From contig JAJEET010000045.1 of the NCBI GenBank assembly GCA_022820835.1, forward strand, positions 1 to 33,513: a stretch of 33,513 bases of DNA, given 5' to 3'. Under the pieces are notes generated by a model. The model saw nothing but the letters and a program-made list of their open reading frames with translations, searched no databases and was not told the DNA's origin. Position numbers and translations under genes: made by a program. The DNA comes from Candidatus Poribacteria bacterium (lineage in GTDB: Bacteria; Poribacteria; WGA-4E; WGA-3G). Each line of letters opens with the position of its first letter. Position 1 is the stretch's first letter. This document shows, one piece after another, positions 7,130-15,441 of this stretch.

Positions 7130-9025
7130 TTACCTTACTTGCGTGCCGAGGGGCATCTCTTTTTCAAGGGTTGCAAGAACAACGGAGTCGCCGCTTCCTG
7201 CGAGAATCATGCCTTGTGATTCAACCCCACGAATGGTTGCGGGTTCTAAATTCACGACGACGATCACCTGTTTGCCGATGAGTGCGTCTGCGGTGTAATG
7301 TTCGGCGATCCCAGCGACGACCTGCCGTTTCTCAGTGCCGAGGTCTACCTGTAATTTGAGGAGCCGGTCAGCCCCTTCAACGGGTTCAGCAGCGAGGACA
7401 CGTGCGAGGCGTAGGTCAAGTTTCTGGAAATCGGCGAATGAGACCAAGTCAGTCGTTTTCAATTCCTGCTTCTGCTTCGGTTTAGCAGCTGCTTTCGGTT
7501 GCGGTTGTTGCGCCTTTTTGGTATCAACGCGCGGGAAGATGGGTTCACCTTTGCTGACAGTTAATCCTACCGGTAAACGTCCCCATTCTGCGACGGTATC
7601 AAATTCCGCTAAACCGATCTGTTCCTGAATCTTCTCAGCGGTTTCGGGAATAACAGGTGAAATCAGTACAGAGATGAACCGGAGTGCCTCCAAACTGTTG
7701 TAAAGGATCGTGCCCATTCTCGGTTTGGTCTCTGGTTTCGCAAGCGTCCAGACTTGGGTCTGCTGGACGTAACGATTGATACGTCGGATGAACTCCCAAA
7801 TCGTTTCTAATGCAGCATCAAAAGCGAAGGCTTTTATGTGTTCGTCTAATTTAGCTGCCGTTGCCTGCGCCATCTGTTTGATCTCGTCGTCGAATTCGCC
7901 CGGTGTTGTCGGTTCAGGAACTCCGTCAAAGTTCTTGTTGACTAAACCGAGGACGCGATTAAGTAAGTTTCCGAGATCGTTGGCGAGATCAGCGTTGTAG
8001 CGTGCGTGCAAACGAGCCGGACGGTAGTCGCCATCGTTGCCGAAACTAAACTCTCGGAGGAGATAATAACGGAATGCATCAATGCCATAAGTAACGATGT
8101 CACCATCCATATCAATGAAGATCCCCCGCGTTTTACTCAACGCTTCACCGTCCTTTGTTAACCAACCGTGTGCGACGATCTGTTTCGGAAGCGGTAAGTT
8201 CGCAGACATCAGCATTGCGGGCCAAAGCAAGGCATGAAAACGGGAAATGTCTTTCGCCATCATGTGGACATCAGCCGGCCAAAAAGTGTGGTACCGTTCG
8301 CCCTCCGTTTCATAATCGAGTGCAGTAATATAGTTACTTAAAGCCTCTATCCAGATATAGATGATATGCTCAGGATCAAAAGGGAACGGAATTCCCCATG
8401 ATAGGGAAGCGCGAGAAATACTGACATCTTGTAGTCCAGATTCCAGAAAGTTCAATAACTCATTACGCCGAGCTTCAGGATAAACGAAATCTGGATTCTC
8501 ATGAATATGTGCAAGTAAGCGATCTTGATACTTAGAGAGTCTAAAGAAATAGTTTTCTTCTTCTAACCACTGCAGGGGTATTTTATGAATCGGACAGATT
8601 TTTTCGTCTGTTAACTCTTTTTCAGTGATGAACTCTTCACATGAAGCACAATAATACCCTTTGTACGCGCCTTTATAGATATCCCCATTGGCATGAAGCA
8701 CGTTCAGGAATTTCTGGGCACCGCGTTTGTGCATATCGCTTGTTGTGCGTAGAAAGATGTCATTTGAGATATTCAGGCGTTCCCACAGTTTGATAAAAAT
8801 CGGTGCCATTTTATCACAGTAGGCTTGTGGAGAAAGACCTTCCTCTATAGCGGCATTATACACATTGACAGCATGTTCATCAACGCCAGTGAGGAAGAAA
8901 ACTTCATCACCCTTAAGGCGGTGATAACGCGCCAAAGCATCAGCAGCAATCGTGGTATAGGCATGTCCGGCGTGCGGTTCGCCGTTGACGTAATAGATAG
9001 GCGTGGTAACGTAAAATGTGCTCAT
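7130..9025 (-). CDS. metG: Methionyl-tRNA synthetase
   Basis: Charges tRNA-Met (and initiator tRNA) with methionine. The 631 residues include the class I catalytic fold with the HIGH motif as HAGH (residues 18-21), a zinc knuckle region (CASCEEF...ICPIHK), the KMSKS motif as ALSKTRG, an anticodon-binding helical domain (NRYVQQTQVW), a low-complexity KPKQKQ linker and a C-terminal Trbp111/EMAP-like tRNA-binding domain (FQKLDLRLARVLAAEPVEGA). The start was chosen at ATG 9025: the frame stays open to 9121, but a perfect promoter at 9075-9103 lies inside that extension and homologues begin at STFYVTTPIYYVNG. The AddB-like gene follows after 12 nt. Confidence 0.96.
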   Translation of the reverse strand: MSTFYVTTPIYYVNGEPHAGHAYTTIAADALARYHRLKGDEVFFLTGVDEHAVNVYNAAIEEGLSPQAYCDKMAPIFIKLWERLNISNDIFLRTTSDMHKRGAQKFLNVLHANGDIYKGAYKGYYCASCEEFITEKELTDEKICPIHKIPLQWLEEENYFFRLSKYQDRLLAHIHENPDFVYPEARRNELLNFLESGLQDVSISRASLSWGIPFPFDPEHIIYIWIEALSNYITALDYETEGERYHTFWPADVHMMAKDISRFHALLWPAMLMSANLPLPKQIVAHGWLTKDGEALSKTRGIFIDMDGDIVTYGIDAFRYYLLREFSFGNDGDYRPARLHARYNADLANDLGNLLNRVLGLVNKNFDGVPEPTTPGEFDDEIKQMAQATAAKLDEHIKAFAFDAALETIWEFIRRINRYVQQTQVWTLAKPETKPRMGTILYNSLEALRFISVLISPVIPETAEKIQEQIGLAEFDTVAEWGRLPVGLTVSKGEPIFPRVDTKKAQQPQPKAAAKPKQKQELKTTDLVSFADFQKLDLRLARVLAAEPVEGADRLLKLQVDLGTEKRQVVAGIAEHYTADALIGKQVIVVVNLEPATIRGVESQGMILAGSGDSVVLATLEKEMPLGTQVR

Positions 9026-9074
9026 TGTATTTTTTCTTGACTCCGGTTGGATAGAGTTGACTCGTATGCTAAGT

Positions 9075-9103
9075 ATTATACCACGAGGAGCACTGTTTGT
9101 CAA
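9075..9103 (-). promoter_or_regulatory. Consensus sigma-70 promoter of metG
   Basis: TTGACA (9103-9098), 17-nt spacer, TATAAT (9080-9075): a perfect match in both hexamers. The predicted start is near 9068, giving a 5' UTR of about 43 nt. It fixes the metG start downstream at 9025. Confidence 0.85.
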
Positions 9104-9118
9104 TTTCAGAATACATGG

Positions 9119-9141
9119 CACAGCCTAACAGTCTATGCTAC
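9119..9141 (-). repeat. REP hairpin (GTAG family), copy upstream of metG
   Basis: On the minus strand GTAG is followed by CATAGACT-GTT-AGGCTGTG, an 8-bp imperfect stem with a GTT loop. It has one base different from the main copies at 31148, 31470 and 33289. It lies just upstream of the metG -35 box. Confidence 0.75.
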
Positions 9142-9221
9142 AGTGTCGCCCTTTTAATAATCGCGAGTCAAAACTTTAGACGCCGCTCGGTTATTAACTG
9201 TCAGTCATTGATGGTTTTTTG

Positions 9222-10178
9222 TCACTTGAGCAATTTCAAACACATTACCTCCAAAGCTAAGGTAACGTTCGTGTTGGTGTTGTCAATGAGGGATTTGGTG
9301 TCAAAGACAATTTGGATGGCTTGTTGTATACGGAGTCGAGAGTAGTGTGGCGCAATGGATTGAAGTTCTGCAATAGAGTGGATGTGTGTAATTAATTCGA
9401 TGGGCGCGCCTTGTTGTAGAAAGAGTAGGTCGCGATACCATGTGACTAACTCTCCTAAAGTTTCAGGGTTATCTTTAAAGTGTTCTGCAAGTCTGAATGC
9501 GGCTAATGGGTCTGTCTCCTTGAGGATTTGTGGTACTTCTTCGGTGTATACCTCGCCTTTTTCGAGGCGCGTGAGTGCTGTCCCGATCGCGCCATCCGCT
9601 GCGATTGCGAGTGCTGTCGCTTGTTCTGATGCTACCTCAAACTGTTCGACCAAGACTTTGGCTAATTCTTGTGTCGGCATCGGGTGAAATTGGAGAATTT
9701 GGCATCGGGAACGCGTGGTCGGCAGCAATGCTCGCATGTTCGATGTCAAGAGGATTAAAACAGAGGCTGCAGGCGGTTCCTCAAGTGTCTTGAGTAGACA
9801 GTTCTCTGCTTCGTCAGTCATGCGCTCCACATCTGTCAAGATGTAGATTTTTCGACTCGCTTCAAGCGGTTCATAGATAATCTGTTTCTGTAGTTCCCGA
9901 ATTTGTCCAATCTTTAGTGTACTCCCATCGGGTCGTATGAACTGTAGGTCTGGATGGTTCGCGGAATCCATCTTCCGACAAGCGAGACACGTCCCGCATG
10001 CCGTAGGGGGATGCGTCTCTTGCTGGCAAAAGATGAGTTGTGCGAAATAATGGGCGACCGTCTCTTTTCCGACCCCTACCGGTCCAACGAATAGGTAGGC
10101 ACCGGCGATCCGGTCCGATGCCACGGTGTGTTGGAGTTGTTCGACAATCTGCTGGTGTCCGATGATTCGATTTTGCAT
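9222..10178 (-). CDS. holB: DNA polymerase III delta' subunit
   Basis: Clamp-loader subunit that helps open and load the sliding clamp. The 318 residues show an AAA+ fold with a P-loop-like GPVGVGKET (about 33-41), a zinc-binding cysteine cluster (CGTCLACRKM plus an earlier Cys in IFCQQ), and the IGQIRELQKQI and DVERMTDEAENCLLKTLEEPP segments, where the DEAD-box-like Walker B is DVERM. The SRC motif is present (TTRSRCQIL). ATG 10178 is preceded by GAGG at short spacing and lies 20 nt after tmk, a common operon order. The metG gene follows after 196 nt but has its own promoter. Confidence 0.93.
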   Translation of the reverse strand: MQNRIIGHQQIVEQLQHTVASDRIAGAYLFVGPVGVGKETVAHYFAQLIFCQQETHPPTACGTCLACRKMDSANHPDLQFIRPDGSTLKIGQIRELQKQIIYEPLEASRKIYILTDVERMTDEAENCLLKTLEEPPAASVLILLTSNMRALLPTTRSRCQILQFHPMPTQELAKVLVEQFEVASEQATALAIAADGAIGTALTRLEKGEVYTEEVPQILKETDPLAAFRLAEHFKDNPETLGELVTWYRDLLFLQQGAPIELITHIHSIAELQSIAPHYSRLRIQQAIQIVFDTKSLIDNTNTNVTLALEVMCLKLLK

Positions 10179-10198
10179 TTTTCCTCTGAGAGATACTT

Positions 10199-10816
10199 CT
10201 ACTGTGATAGATATTTCTGATACTCGGTTAAGATCGCAGCATGAACGGCATCGGGGGACTGTGCTGCGTCTATTAGTTTGACGCGGTCGGGGTCTGCTTT
10301 CGCAGCGGATAGGTAGCCTTCACGAACTTTTCTGTGTCGTTCGAGAGGTTCTCTATCCAAACGGTCGCGATGCGTTTCGCCGGTTTGTTGCCTCTGTAAA
10401 CCGATCTCCGGTGATAGGTCAAGAATAAAGGTGAGGTCTGGAGTCAAACCGCCGGTAGCGACGCGATTTAAGTGATGAATCAGCTCAAGATCAATACCGC
10501 CGCGGGACCCTTGGTAAGCGACAGTGGCATCGGTAAACCTGTCGCAGATAACGATTTGATTCGCTTCCAGGGCGGGACGTATCACTTCATCTACGTGTTG
10601 TGCGCGTGCCGCGGCCAGCAGCAGTAGTTCCGTCATGATTGTTATACCGTCAGATGTTAAAAAAATATCGCGAATCCGTTCAGCGATGGGCGTTCCACCG
10701 GGTTCACGTGTGCGTACAACATCTGGACCGAGAACTGCCGCCAACCGTTGTACCTGTGTGGTTTTGCCTGCGCCTTCTACACCTTCAAAGGTAATAAAAG
10801 TTCCACGTTGTGCCAT
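10199..10816 (-). CDS. tmk: Thymidylate kinase
   Basis: Phosphorylates dTMP to dTDP for dTTP synthesis. The 205-residue length is standard. The P-loop is at residues 10-19 (GVEGAGKTTQ), the DRx dTMP-binding motif is in CDRFTDATVAYQGSRGG, and the lid region follows ETHRDRLDRE. ATG 10816 is preceded by GCAAGG with a 12-nt AT-rich spacer, the same arrangement as ilvN. First gene of a tmk-holB pair. Confidence 0.95.
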   Translation of the reverse strand: MAQRGTFITFEGVEGAGKTTQVQRLAAVLGPDVVRTREPGGTPIAERIRDIFLTSDGITIMTELLLLAAARAQHVDEVIRPALEANQIVICDRFTDATVAYQGSRGGIDLELIHHLNRVATGGLTPDLTFILDLSPEIGLQRQQTGETHRDRLDREPLERHRKVREGYLSAAKADPDRVKLIDAAQSPDAVHAAILTEYQKYLSQ

Positions 10817-10881
10817 TATTTAATTTTTCCTTGCGAATAAACGACGTGGGTTGGAACATTAATGATCCTTAATCACAATCC

Positions 10882-10903
10882 GTCCGAGCACTACGTGTCG
10901 GAC
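10882..10903. repeat. Hairpin between the lactonase gene and tmk
   Basis: GTCCGA (10882-10887) pairs with TCGGAC (10898-10903), and inner CAC/GTG pairs extend the stem. The T run lies on the plus-strand side, opposite to local transcription, so a terminator role is doubtful. Confidence 0.35.
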
Positions 10904-10935
10904 TCGGTTTTTGATGTTGATAGGTAAGGAGCAGA

Positions 10936-11949
10936 TTAGATAAAAAGCACCCACATTGGATTTTTACCGACTGTGTATGTGGTAAGTGGCGACAATTCAC
11001 CGCTCTGACGGTTGATACGGTAGGTGGCGAGTTTGCCAGACCCTTGACCGCCGACGAAAAGGAAATTGCCCGTCCCGTCAATGTTGAAGACGCGGGGTGT
11101 CGGCTCGGTCGGCTGATGCCCGATAACACTGAGTTTGCCGCTCTCTTGGTCAATTGCGAATCCTGCGATGCTGTCGTGTCCGCGATTAGAGACATAGAGG
11201 AATTGCCCCTGTGGATCAATGTGGATCTGCGCGCAGGTGTTGTCCTCTTCAAAATCAGCAGGGAGGGTAGATAGGTCTTCTTGTAGGTCTATCAAGCTCC
11301 CCGGGTGTTCTTCTTCCCACAGGGTGTATGCCGAAACACTCGATCCATTTTCGTTTGAGAAATAGAGGATCGGTTTGCTCGGATGGAAACAGAAGTGCCG
11401 GGGTCCGACTGGGGCACCCGGGTTGAGATTCCCGATTATATTCTCTGTGAGCATGCCTGTTTTTTCATTAAAATGGAACTGATAGATAGCGTTTCGTGGG
11501 ACAGTGTGCGGTACAAAGGCGTATCGGTTTGAGGCATCGGTTTCGATGCAATGCGCGTGTATATCGGTTTGGACCGTCTGAATCGGATCGCCTTGGACGG
11601 TCTTATCGTCTCCGATGGCGTGAACGGTAACCTTACCTGCACCGTAATAGGCGGAGAGCAGAAATTTTCCGGTTTTATCCGGCGCGATATAACAGGTGTC
11701 GGCATCGAGTTTGACTGTCCGTAAATGTGAGAGGCGTTTCGTCTCTTCGTCAATGCGGAAGCTTGCGATTTCGCGGCTCGACCGCAGCCCGGCGTATAGG
11801 TAGTTGCCACACGGTGAGAGTGCTAAGGGACCGGGCGAACCCGTGACGTTGATGTTTTCCTGAAGTTCGATGCTACCGTTAGAAGCATCAAACGTGTAGA
11901 TAGCGATTCGGTTTTCGCCTGCTATGGAGAGATAGACATGCGTTTGCAT
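10936..11949 (-). CDS. Lactonase family beta-propeller protein (6-phosphogluconolactonase-like)
   Basis: A 337-residue seven-bladed beta-propeller of the lactonase/Pgl (YbhE) family, expected to hydrolyse a sugar lactone. Repeating blades are visible: YLSIAGENRIAIYTFDASNG, LSPCGNYLYAGLR, IAPDKTGKFLLSAYYGAGKV, GPRHFCFHPSKPILYFSNEN, HIDPQGQFLYVSNRGHDSI, FNIDGTGNFLFVGGQGSG and a closing WVLFI. The PRHFCFHP motif is typical of the family. There is no signal peptide, so it should be cytoplasmic. ATG 11949 has GGAGG about 13 nt upstream. Substrate is not predictable; 6-phosphogluconolactone is only the best-known case. Confidence 0.85.
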   Translation of the reverse strand: MQTHVYLSIAGENRIAIYTFDASNGSIELQENINVTGSPGPLALSPCGNYLYAGLRSSREIASFRIDEETKRLSHLRTVKLDADTCYIAPDKTGKFLLSAYYGAGKVTVHAIGDDKTVQGDPIQTVQTDIHAHCIETDASNRYAFVPHTVPRNAIYQFHFNEKTGMLTENIIGNLNPGAPVGPRHFCFHPSKPILYFSNENGSSVSAYTLWEEEHPGSLIDLQEDLSTLPADFEEDNTCAQIHIDPQGQFLYVSNRGHDSIAGFAIDQESGKLSVIGHQPTEPTPRVFNIDGTGNFLFVGGQGSGKLATYRINRQSGELSPLTTYTVGKNPMWVLFI

Positions 11950-12139
11950 TTTTTATTACGGACCTCCGTGCCGATTAACCTTACAAGTCAATCTGGTTTT
12001 TTCAATCTGGTTTTTGATGTGATTCTGTACTTTCCTGAGGTAATTGTATTCTTCCATTTCAGTTTATCATGCCTCTTCAGTTCAACTCGAAATACTTTAT
12101 ACATTGTTGTCAAGGGTATGCCGTCACACCCTGTTCTTC

Positions 12140-12400
12140 CTAATCATTGTTATCATCCTTTAGTCCACTATATGCCCACTTAAAAGCAAGATACAGGATA
12201 TAAAGGATACCGTAAATCATCCACACAAATGCAGATGAAATTAATCCATAGACCAGTCTATCAAAGAAAGTGGCAGTTAGGCCACCCCTTATCTGATCGA
12301 TAATCCAGACACCTACTTGGAAAAGTGAAGCGAGGGTGGAGATTACCCATGTCAGGCGCGTAAAAAACTTTTGCCAGTTTTTCTGCTTCTGCTGATTCAT
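12140..12400 (-). CDS. Small predicted membrane protein
   Basis: An 86-residue frame with a basic N-terminus (MNQQKQKNWQKFF), two hydrophobic helices (about residues 17-35 and 50-72) and an acidic tail (GLKDDNND). I recognise no family. Composition fits an inner-membrane protein with both ends cytoplasmic. The ribosome binding site is weak (GAGAG about 14 nt upstream). It stands alone between the lactonase and thiolase genes on the same strand. It could be a chance frame, but the hydropathy pattern favours a gene. Confidence 0.5.
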   Translation of the reverse strand: MNQQKQKNWQKFFTRLTWVISTLASLFQVGVWIIDQIRGGLTATFFDRLVYGLISSAFVWMIYGILYILYLAFKWAYSGLKDDNND

Positions 12401-12677
12401 TAGCTAGTTGTCTCTCTTCAGTATGCTGTAACCACGTTCGGCTACCTCACAGGTGGGTTCGCTGTCTATGGCTTTCCACAAGGGAGTATCGTTCTTATAC
12501 CATTCTTATACCATTTCTATAAATTATTGTCTCATTAGGCAATTCTTATGGTCGTTGTTTTCAGGACACAAACTAACAGTTTATGCTACGAAAAAGAGAC
12601 ATTTTCAATTACAAATGGCATTAGGTTGAGTTCCCGCAGAGACCGTCATTGCTTCAAATGAGGCGTAGATGCTCCGG
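12401..12677. other. Intergenic region between thiolase and small membrane protein
   Basis: Holds an 11-bp direct repeat TTCTTATACCA at 12492-12502 and 12503-12513, with a third partial unit, and a REP hairpin at 12567-12589. On the minus strand the repeat gives two GGTATAAG boxes that could serve as -10 elements for the small membrane gene. No other gene is seen. Confidence 0.5.
12567..12589 (-). repeat. REP hairpin with compensatory stem changes
   Basis: Minus-strand GTAG then CATAAACT-GTT-AGTTTGTG. Compared with the main copies, GCC/GGC in the stem is replaced by AAC/GTT on both sides, keeping the pairing and the GTT loop. Confidence 0.75.
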
Positions 12678-13886
12678 TTATGAACTTAATTCTTTGCTTG
12701 GTGTGAGACTGAAAATACCTGCAGCACCCATACCACCACCGACACACATTGTTACCATGCCGTATCGGTGATGCTGTCTATGCATCTCATTAATCAGACT
12801 CACGGTGAGTTTCGTGCCTGTGCAACCGAGCGGATGTCCCAAAGCAACTGCGCCACCGTTGACATTCACTTTTTCGGGGGGCAGTTGTGCCTCTCGAAGG
12901 ACAGCGAGTGCCTGTACAGCAAAGGCTTCGTTGAGTTCTATGCCATCTATATCACCCAATGTTAATCCTGCTGACGCGAGTGCCTTCGGAATTGCTGGCA
13001 CCGGTCCGATTCCCATGATTTCAGGGGAGACACCGGCTGTGGCATAACTGACAAAACGTGCCAACGGATCGTAACCTTCTGCTTTCGCTCGTGCCTCGGA
13101 CATCAGGACGACAGCGGCGGCACCGTCGCTCATCTGAGAGGCGTTGCCAGCCGTCACTGTACCGTCTACGTGAAAAACTGGCTTAAGAGATGCCAGTGCC
13201 TCTGGTGAAGTGTCCCGGCGCGGTCCTTCATCCGTATCAAAAACAGAATTCACAGTTTCAGAAGTTCCTTCCGAATTGAAATACGTCTCTTTTACTTTCA
13301 AAGGTACAATTTCTTCACAGAATTTGCCCGCATCAATCGCTGCGATCGCCTTTTGGTGGCTCTGATATGCGTAAACGTCCTGATCACTGCGAGAAATACT
13401 ATATTTTCGTGCCAGATTTTCAGCGGTCAACCCCATGCTGAGGTAAGTATCCGGTGCGTGTTCTATAAGGGCAGGGTTCGGCGAGAGGTTGACACCGAAT
13501 GGGACCTGACTCATACTCTCTACACCACCCGCGATAACGACTTCTGCACGTCCAGATAGAATCCGTTCGGCACCCATTGCGATTGTTTCTAAACCGGATG
13601 CACAGAAACGGTTAATCGTCATGGCAGGCACAGAGACGGGGAATCCTGCCAGCAAACTGGCGATGCGAGCGATATTGTAACCCTGCGGACCTTCATGTGT
13701 CGCACACCCAATGATGACATCGTCAATCATTTCCAAATCAAGTTGTGGGAGGCGTTCAACTGCCCCGCGAAGCACAGCGGCGGTGAGTTCATCTGGACGT
13801 GTGTGTTTCAACGTGCCTTTTCCTGATTTTCCGACGGCTGTACGTACTGCAGATACGATAACCACGTTTGGCATCGCTTGCATCAT
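12678..13886 (-). CDS. fadA: Acetyl-CoA acyltransferase (thiolase, FadA type)
   Basis: Catalyses the thiolytic last step of fatty acid beta-oxidation (or the reverse condensation). The 402 residues contain the thiolase N domain with the nucleophilic Cys in NRFCASGLETIAMGAERI and the C domain with NEAFAVQALA, the GGAVALGHPLGCTGTK His motif and the second catalytic Cys in TMCVGGGMGAAGIF. The start overlaps the hydratase stop by one base (TAATG), indicating translational coupling. ATG codons at 13886, 13883 and 13874 are all possible. Pairing with a FadN-type hydratase points to fatty acid oxidation rather than polyhydroxyalkanoate or mevalonate synthesis. The gene symbol is by similarity of context. 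Confidence 0.92.
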   Translation of the reverse strand: MMQAMPNVVIVSAVRTAVGKSGKGTLKHTRPDELTAAVLRGAVERLPQLDLEMIDDVIIGCATHEGPQGYNIARIASLLAGFPVSVPAMTINRFCASGLETIAMGAERILSGRAEVVIAGGVESMSQVPFGVNLSPNPALIEHAPDTYLSMGLTAENLARKYSISRSDQDVYAYQSHQKAIAAIDAGKFCEEIVPLKVKETYFNSEGTSETVNSVFDTDEGPRRDTSPEALASLKPVFHVDGTVTAGNASQMSDGAAAVVLMSEARAKAEGYDPLARFVSYATAGVSPEIMGIGPVPAIPKALASAGLTLGDIDGIELNEAFAVQALAVLREAQLPPEKVNVNGGAVALGHPLGCTGTKLTVSLINEMHRQHHRYGMVTMCVGGGMGAAGIFSLTPSKELSS

Positions 13887-14872
13887 TATTTACCCCTCTG
13901 TAGTGTCGCTTCTATCCGTGCGTGTGTCTCCTGCTCGCCACAAAGGCTGAGGAAAACCTCGTGCTCCAAGTCGAGCAGATACTGTTCAGGGACGAATTGC
14001 GGCGTTGACAGTTTGCCACCGCAGAGGACATAAGCCAATTGATTCGCCAGGTACTGTGTATAATCGTCAATGGTATCCGCTTGTCGAAGTAGATGCGTCT
14101 GTAGGTTGAGTCGAGCAATACCCTCCTCACCAAGTACAAATATTTGTTGCGGCTCGGCTGGAGAATACCCTGTTTCGTGCATTGAGAGCACAAGCTGCTT
14201 GGCATCGTCAAAATGTGTCTCTTGGTTTGATGAGACAGCATCCGTGCGACGGAGGTACCCCAGCCGCATTGCATCCGTCGTATTTTCTGAAACGGTGGAT
14301 TCGCGGATGGTATCAAAAGCCTTGCTAACGGACGGAAACAGGTTTTGAATCGGTGCCGGTAGTGTTTGTCCTTCCAAGCATCGGCGTGCCATCTCCTTCG
14401 TGCCGCCACCCCCCGGAATCAATCCGACGCGGAGTTCAACGAGACCGAGATTGCTTTCAGTGTAAGCCTGGGCGGCATCCGCACCGAAGACGAGTTCACA
14501 TCCGCCACCGAGTGCCATACCCGTTGTTGCTGCGACGACCGGCTTTGATGCTGTCCGAAGTCTTGTGCAGACGGTTTGCAGTTTGCGGAGGGTCCCCGAA
14601 ATCGCATCCCAGTCTTGGTTCTTCGCGCGTTCCAGCAGAAGAATAAGGTCGAGCCCTACTGAAAAATGTTTCGCCTCCGTAGCCACAATCATTCCAGCAT
14701 AATTCGTTTCCACCTCGTCCAATGCGGCATCAAACATCTCCAGCATTGTATCACCGATGATGTTCAGTTTGCTATGTAGTTCCAGTCGTGCGGCACCGTC
14801 TCCGATGTCTATTAAACTGGCATCCGCATTGGAGATGATAGGTTTGGTGTCTGTCGTTTTTAATGTTGACAT
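13886..14872 (-). CDS. Enoyl-CoA hydratase, resembling the C-terminal half of FadN
   Basis: A 328-residue crotonase-fold protein. Oxyanion-hole segments are visible (EAKHFSVGLDLILLL and ATTGMALGGGCELVFGADAA), with ELRVGLIPGGGGTKEMARR following. Expected to hydrate enoyl-CoA in beta-oxidation. The sequence SLIDIGDGAARLELHSK and the long C-terminal tail (AEPQQIFVLGEEG, DYTQYLANQLAYVLCGGKLS) are like the second half of FadN-type 3-hydroxyacyl-CoA dehydrogenase/hydratase fusions, but the NAD-binding dehydrogenase half is absent here. A real start is supported by GAGGG 12 nt before ATG 14872. It overlaps the thiolase gene by 1 nt. Confidence 0.85.
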   Translation of the reverse strand: MSTLKTTDTKPIISNADASLIDIGDGAARLELHSKLNIIGDTMLEMFDAALDEVETNYAGMIVATEAKHFSVGLDLILLLERAKNQDWDAISGTLRKLQTVCTRLRTASKPVVAATTGMALGGGCELVFGADAAQAYTESNLGLVELRVGLIPGGGGTKEMARRCLEGQTLPAPIQNLFPSVSKAFDTIRESTVSENTTDAMRLGYLRRTDAVSSNQETHFDDAKQLVLSMHETGYSPAEPQQIFVLGEEGIARLNLQTHLLRQADTIDDYTQYLANQLAYVLCGGKLSTPQFVPEQYLLDLEHEVFLSLCGEQETHARIEATLQRGK

Positions 14873-14909
14873 GTTGATAATTTACCCTCGTAGAACTGTC
14901 AAACTAATA

Positions 14910-15308
14910 CTATGTATCAAAATGATAGACGATTTCATCGAATCTGTCCGCCGCGAAAGTAAATAGAAAAACAAGGTTTTCGGTGCCGGTGCAGCGGAGT
15001 GAGTGCTTTGCATTAGCCGGTATAAAAACCGACGCACCCGGACTGAGCGATGCCTCGTGGTCGTCTACTGTCACATACCCGTGACCACTGATGACGTAGT
15101 ATGTCTCTGTAGGGGCATGGTGATGGAGCGGGAGTAAGGTCCCCGGTGTCATCTCTGCTATTCCGGTGGAGAGTTGACTGCTGGGGCCGCGTTCACCCGA
15201 TATGAGGATTTTCCAACGCACCGGACTTTTGGCAGCAAGGTCAGGATCGTCCCAAGTTTCCCAGTCGAGTTCTGCTTGGTTGAGGATGATAGGTCTCTGT
15301 TTGTTCAT
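14910..15308 (-). CDS. Cupin domain protein
   Basis: A 132-residue single-domain cupin. Motif 1 is PLHHHAPTETYYVISGHGYV, with metal ligands expected at the histidines and Glu; motif 2 is PGASVFIPANAKHSLRC, with the last His. It is probably a small metal-binding beta-barrel of unknown substrate. The ATG at 15308 lacks a clear ribosome binding site. It lies 37 nt upstream of the hydratase gene on the same strand and may be co-transcribed with hydratase and thiolase. The ilvD terminator lies just upstream. Confidence 0.85.
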   Translation of the reverse strand: MNKQRPIILNQAELDWETWDDPDLAAKSPVRWKILISGERGPSSQLSTGIAEMTPGTLLPLHHHAPTETYYVISGHGYVTVDDHEASLSPGASVFIPANAKHSLRCTGTENLVFLFTFAADRFDEIVYHFDT

Positions 15309-15380
15309 GAGAGATATTGTAGCAAATTGGGGATGATTTTACAAGACTTTTCCAATAGAATTGAAACGTCCCAAAACAGT

Positions 15381-15418
15381 AGAAAAAGAAAAAGGGACAA
15401 GTGTGTAGACTTGTCCCT
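15381..15418 (-). terminator. Intrinsic terminator of ilvD
   Basis: On minus, AGGGACAAG (15418-15410) pairs perfectly with CTTGTCCCT (15401-15393) around an 8-nt loop and is followed by a T-rich run (15393-15381). It begins 24 nt after the ilvD stop. Confidence 0.93.
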
Positions 15419-15441
15419 ATAGGTAGAAAACCGAGTAGGTT

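Noticed and set aside
9026..9121. Extended N-terminus of metG to 9121
   Set aside because: A perfect TTGACA-17-TATAAT promoter lies inside it, and the conserved protein begins at 9025.
10882..10903. Hairpin as terminator of the lactonase gene
   Set aside because: The T run is on the wrong strand for that gene; reported only as a hairpin.
14070..14646. Antisense frames over the hydratase gene (and similar ones over ilvD, hppA and ilvB)
   Set aside because: Low-information shadows of strongly conserved coding sequence on the minus strand.
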